The notes under the pieces are model-generated. The model saw only the letters and a program-made list of their open reading frames with translations. It was not told the DNA's origin and did not search any database. A stretch of DNA of 64,000 nucleotides from Pedobacter sp. FW305-3-2-15-E-R2A2 (GTDB taxonomy: Bacteria; Bacteroidota; Bacteroidia; Sphingobacteriales; Sphingobacteriaceae), in contig NZ_CP151803.1 in assembly GCF_038446955.1 (NCBI RefSeq), positions 5,456,001 through 5,520,000 of the forward strand, in the 5' to 3' direction. The translations under genes and the position numbers were made by a program. Shown one piece after another: positions 61,882 through 64,000 of this stretch; positions within the stretch are counted from its first letter, which is position 1, and every line of letters begins with the position of its first letter.

Positions 61882-62056
61882 GTTATTCGGTTTTTTTTTC
61901 AAAAATAGCAAAAAAAGAACAGAATGATTGATTTTTAAGGCCCTCAATCGTAAAATTAACATCATTAAAATTGGCAATGAAGCTCAAATAATCCTCATTG
62001 TTGCATTTCAAAATACTATATTTGTCTTTTTCCTAAACATCAAAAATTCTGGCTCT

Positions 62057-62788
62057 ATGCAGCGTAAATGGTTTCAATATTGGTTCAATTCCCCCTATTA
62101 CCATATTTTATATAGTCAACGTAATGATGCTGAAGCAGAATTCTTAATCGATAACCTTTCAGCTTATTTAAAACCTGCAGCAAATTCCAGGATTCTGGAC
62201 ATTGCCTGTGGCAGGGGTCGTCATTCCATTTACCTGAATAAAAAAGGATATGATGTGACTGGAATAGACCTTTCAGAACAAAGCATAAAATATGCGCAGC
62301 AGTTCGAACAAAAACACCTTCATTTCTTTGTTCATGACATGCGCAAACTGGCCTTCATCAATTATTTTGACATCGCCATGAATCTGTTTACCAGCTTTGG
62401 ATATTTTGATACGGAAAAAGACCATGTGAATGCGTTAAAATCCTTCAGAAAAGGAATAAAGGCTGATGGAACGCTGGTTATCGACTATTTCAACACCCAG
62501 AAAATCATTAAAAACCTAACGCAGCAGGAAACAAAAACGGTAGAAGGGATAGAATTCCACCTCCATAAATTTGTGTCGGAAGGAAAGATCATCAAACACA
62601 TCAACTTTGAACACCGGAACAAAGCCTTTGCTTTTGAAGAGCGCGTACAAGCCTTCCAGCTGGAAGATTTTGAAAGAATGTTGCTGAAGAGCGGCCTGCA
62701 GATCACCGAGACTTTCGGAAGCTATGGCCTGGAGCCATTTGACGAAACCAAGTCCGACCGCCTGATCTTAATCTGCAAAAAAGTATGA
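62057..62788 (+). CDS. Class I SAM-dependent methyltransferase
   Basis: The 243-residue protein has SAM motif I in RILDIACGRGRHSIYLNKKG and DVTGIDLSEQSIKYA, then DIAMNLFTSFGYFDTEKDH for motif IV. It is a Rossmann-fold methyltransferase of unknown substrate. ATG 62057 is used; the frame to 61928 shows no conservation. It overlaps the PAP2 gene by four bases (ATGA), which in turn overlaps the ZIP gene, so the three are translated together. Confidence 0.88.
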   Translation: MQRKWFQYWFNSPYYHILYSQRNDAEAEFLIDNLSAYLKPAANSRILDIACGRGRHSIYLNKKGYDVTGIDLSEQSIKYAQQFEQKHLHFFVHDMRKLAFINYFDIAMNLFTSFGYFDTEKDHVNALKSFRKGIKADGTLVIDYFNTQKIIKNLTQQETKTVEGIEFHLHKFVSEGKIIKHINFEHRNKAFAFEERVQAFQLEDFERMLLKSGLQITETFGSYGLEPFDETKSDRLILICKKV

Positions 62789-63348
62789 TAGAAAGCCTGC
62801 AACAGTTTGATGTCGAATTGTTCCTTAAAATCCACAGAGGGCTCGCAAATCCATTTTTCGATTGGCTGCTTCCTTTAATGAGGAACCGTTACTTCTGGGC
62901 GCCCCTATACCTGTTTATCATCATCTTCTGTGTAAAAGAGTATCAGAAAAAAGGATGGTACATCATCGGTATGTTGCTTTTTACGGTAGCCATAGGCGAT
63001 TTATTCTCCTCCAGGGTCATTAAACCCCTCGTGGCACGCATCAGGCCCTGCAATGACCTCAGCCTGGCAGATGAACTGATCCATCGCGTGCCCTGCGGAA
63101 GCGGTTATAGCTTCCCCTCCGCACATGCCACCAACCATTTCGCCATCGCCCTCTTTCTCATTTTTGTCTTTTACGACAAATGGAAACCTATTTTGCCCAT
63201 TGCCTTGATCTGGGCCTTTATCATTTCTTTTTCACAAATATATGTTGGGGTACATTACCCGATTGATACCATGGCCGGCGCAATACTCGGCAGTTCCATC
63301 GGAATCGCAACATCCTTTATCTATAAAAAAATACAACCGCAAGTATAA
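62785..63348 (+). CDS. PAP2-family phosphatase
   Basis: The 187-residue membrane protein has the PAP2 catalytic set: KPLVARIRP (KxxxxxxRP), SFPSAHATNHF (PSxH) and SQIYVGVHYPIDTMAG (SxxxxxxHxxxD, with Gln where Arg is usual). Five or six helices are predicted. It likely removes phosphate from undecaprenyl pyrophosphate or a phospholipid; the substrate is not fixed by sequence. It overlaps its neighbours by four bases upstream and one base downstream. Confidence 0.9.
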   Translation: MIESLQQFDVELFLKIHRGLANPFFDWLLPLMRNRYFWAPLYLFIIIFCVKEYQKKGWYIIGMLLFTVAIGDLFSSRVIKPLVARIRPCNDLSLADELIHRVPCGSGYSFPSAHATNHFAIALFLIFVFYDKWKPILPIALIWAFIISFSQIYVGVHYPIDTMAGAILGSSIGIATSFIYKKIQPQV

Positions 63349-64000
63349 TGGAAGTCTGGAAGCTGTTTATTTTATTCTTTAGCGCCTTCTTAGGAGGTTC
63401 TGCCATCTTTCTGGTAAAGAGCGATAAGTCGCAGCTGCTGAAGTTAATCCTATCTTTTAGTGGGGCCTATTTATTTGCCATTACCGTATTACACCTGATC
63501 CCTGATGCATACAGCGGTCCGGACCATGCAGAAATCGGCATCTTTATCCTGATTGGTTTTTTATTGCAAATCTTGCTGGAACAGTTCTCCGAAGGCGTAG
63601 AACACGGGCATATTCATAAACATGGGGATTCGAAAGCTTTCCCTTATGGCATCATGATCAGTTTATGCCTGCATGCTTTCCTGGAAGGAATGCCTTTGGC
63701 AAAAGATCCGCACAACGCCCTGATTTTTGGAATTTCATTACACCATATTCCTGCAGCCTTTGCACTGGCCAGCATCCTGATGCAAAGTAAATTTAACAGA
63801 AGCAACGTGCTTTTTTACATCAGCATCTTTGCAATCATGGCCCCGCTTGGTTTTTATGTAAGTTATGGACTGAGCAATGGCAGCATTGGAGGTGTAGAAA
63901 ACTACTTCAACAAGATCATGGGAATTGTAATCGGAATCTTCCTTCACATCTCCACCACCATCCTGTTTGAATCCAGTGTAGACCATAAGGTCAGTAAGCG
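63348..64000 (+). CDS. ZIP family metal transporter (3'-truncated by window end)
   Basis: The first 217 residues of a ZIP transporter begin MEVWKLFILFFSAFLGG at ATG 63348, overlapping the PAP2 stop by one base. A His-rich cytoplasmic loop (EHGHIHKHGD, about 85-94) and the metal-binding helices with HAFLEGMPLA and SLHHIPAAFALA are present, characteristic of zinc/iron importers. The frame is still open at base 64000. Import of zinc into the cytoplasm is the likely function. Confidence 0.9.
   Translation, partial: MEVWKLFILFFSAFLGGSAIFLVKSDKSQLLKLILSFSGAYLFAITVLHLIPDAYSGPDHAEIGIFILIGFLLQILLEQFSEGVEHGHIHKHGDSKAFPYGIMISLCLHAFLEGMPLAKDPHNALIFGISLHHIPAAFALASILMQSKFNRSNVLFYISIFAIMAPLGFYVSYGLSNGSIGGVENYFNKIMGIVIGIFLHISTTILFESSVDHKVSK

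Noticed and set aside
61882..61977. N-terminal extension of GlmM to ATG 61977
   Set aside because: It would add a hydrophobic leader to a cytoplasmic enzyme and overlap the start region of the divergent gene; the TTG at 61881 gives the family length.
1..64000. CRISPR arrays, tRNA or rRNA genes, prophage or insertion sequences
   Set aside because: I looked in all intergenic gaps and saw no regularly spaced identical repeats, cloverleaf sequence, transposase or integrase. Short degenerate elements could have been missed by eye.

Overview
The window reads as a chromosomal stretch of a Pedobacter-like member of the Bacteroidota (Sphingobacteriaceae). The evidence is two SusC/SusD pairs, a type IX secretion cargo with a type B sorting domain, a fused SecDF, a DUF4290 protein, a GH92 mannosidase, and recurrent TAnnTTTG -7 promoter motifs with a few TTTG -33 elements. 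Genes are dense, in short operons on both strands, and mostly housekeeping. I see no rRNA, tRNA, CRISPR array, insertion sequence, integrase or phage gene, so this is largely core chromosome with a few accessory patches.

Layout. 1-2.6 kb (+): a likely zinc module of ABC ATPase (cut by the window edge), FtsX-type permease with a His/Glu-rich loop, DUF3299 periplasmic protein and a Fur/Zur-type regulator. 2.6-8.9 kb (-): a four-gene operon of SusC, SusD, a RidA-family protein and an M19 dipeptidase, which looks like peptide rather than glycan scavenging. 9.3-11.8 kb (-): DUF255 thioredoxin-fold protein and SlyD. 11.9-13.7 kb (+): two small proteins and an Ala-Glu-type dipeptide epimerase. 13.7-15.5 kb: a decayed GNAT gene, a MarR regulator with a clear palindromic operator, and a GH25 lysozyme. 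15.6-20 kb: M20 dipeptidase, an inositol-phosphatase homologue with a degenerate motif, and a pair of bacterial PH-domain membrane proteins. 20-27.3 kb: PcrA/UvrD helicase, DUF4290, MurA (Asp replacing the usual catalytic Cys), cystathionine beta-synthase-like enzyme, DprA. 27.3-27.9 kb: a gene-free stretch with two strong inverted repeats. 27.9-32.9 kb: RsmG, a glycosyltransferase, Tgt (lacking its zinc cysteines), an LptF/LptG permease and an EamA transporter. 33.6-36.7 kb: a 936-residue secreted metallopeptidase/propeller/barrel protein and a LapA-like protein. 36.7-44.8 kb: OsmC, IspE, ThyA-FolA, SecDF, NDH-2 and HMG-CoA lyase. 44.9-48.7 kb: GNAT, T9SS cargo and class II aldolase. 48.8-54.9 kb: a small membrane protein and a TetR regulator divergent from a second SusC/SusD pair with an operator between them. 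55-58.2 kb: AccD and GH92. 58.6-62 kb (-): GlmM, cysteine desulfurase and GNAT, preceded by an 11-bp periodic repeat. 62-64 kb (+): methyltransferase, PAP2 phosphatase and a ZIP metal transporter cut by the window end.

The genes combine into a few themes: metal handling at both ends (Zur module, ZIP); recovery of peptides and wall fragments (SusCD-RidA-M19, dipeptide epimerase, M20 peptidase, GH25); and envelope synthesis and export (MurA, GlmM, LptF/G, SecDF, T9SS cargo). The items most worth a second look are the zinc ABC/DUF3299/Zur module, the large predicted outer-membrane metallopeptidase, the TetR-controlled SusCD pair, the Tgt and MurA active-site substitutions, and the structured intergenic DNA at 27.4-27.9 kb and 58.6 kb. 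No wholly new defence or mobile system is evident.
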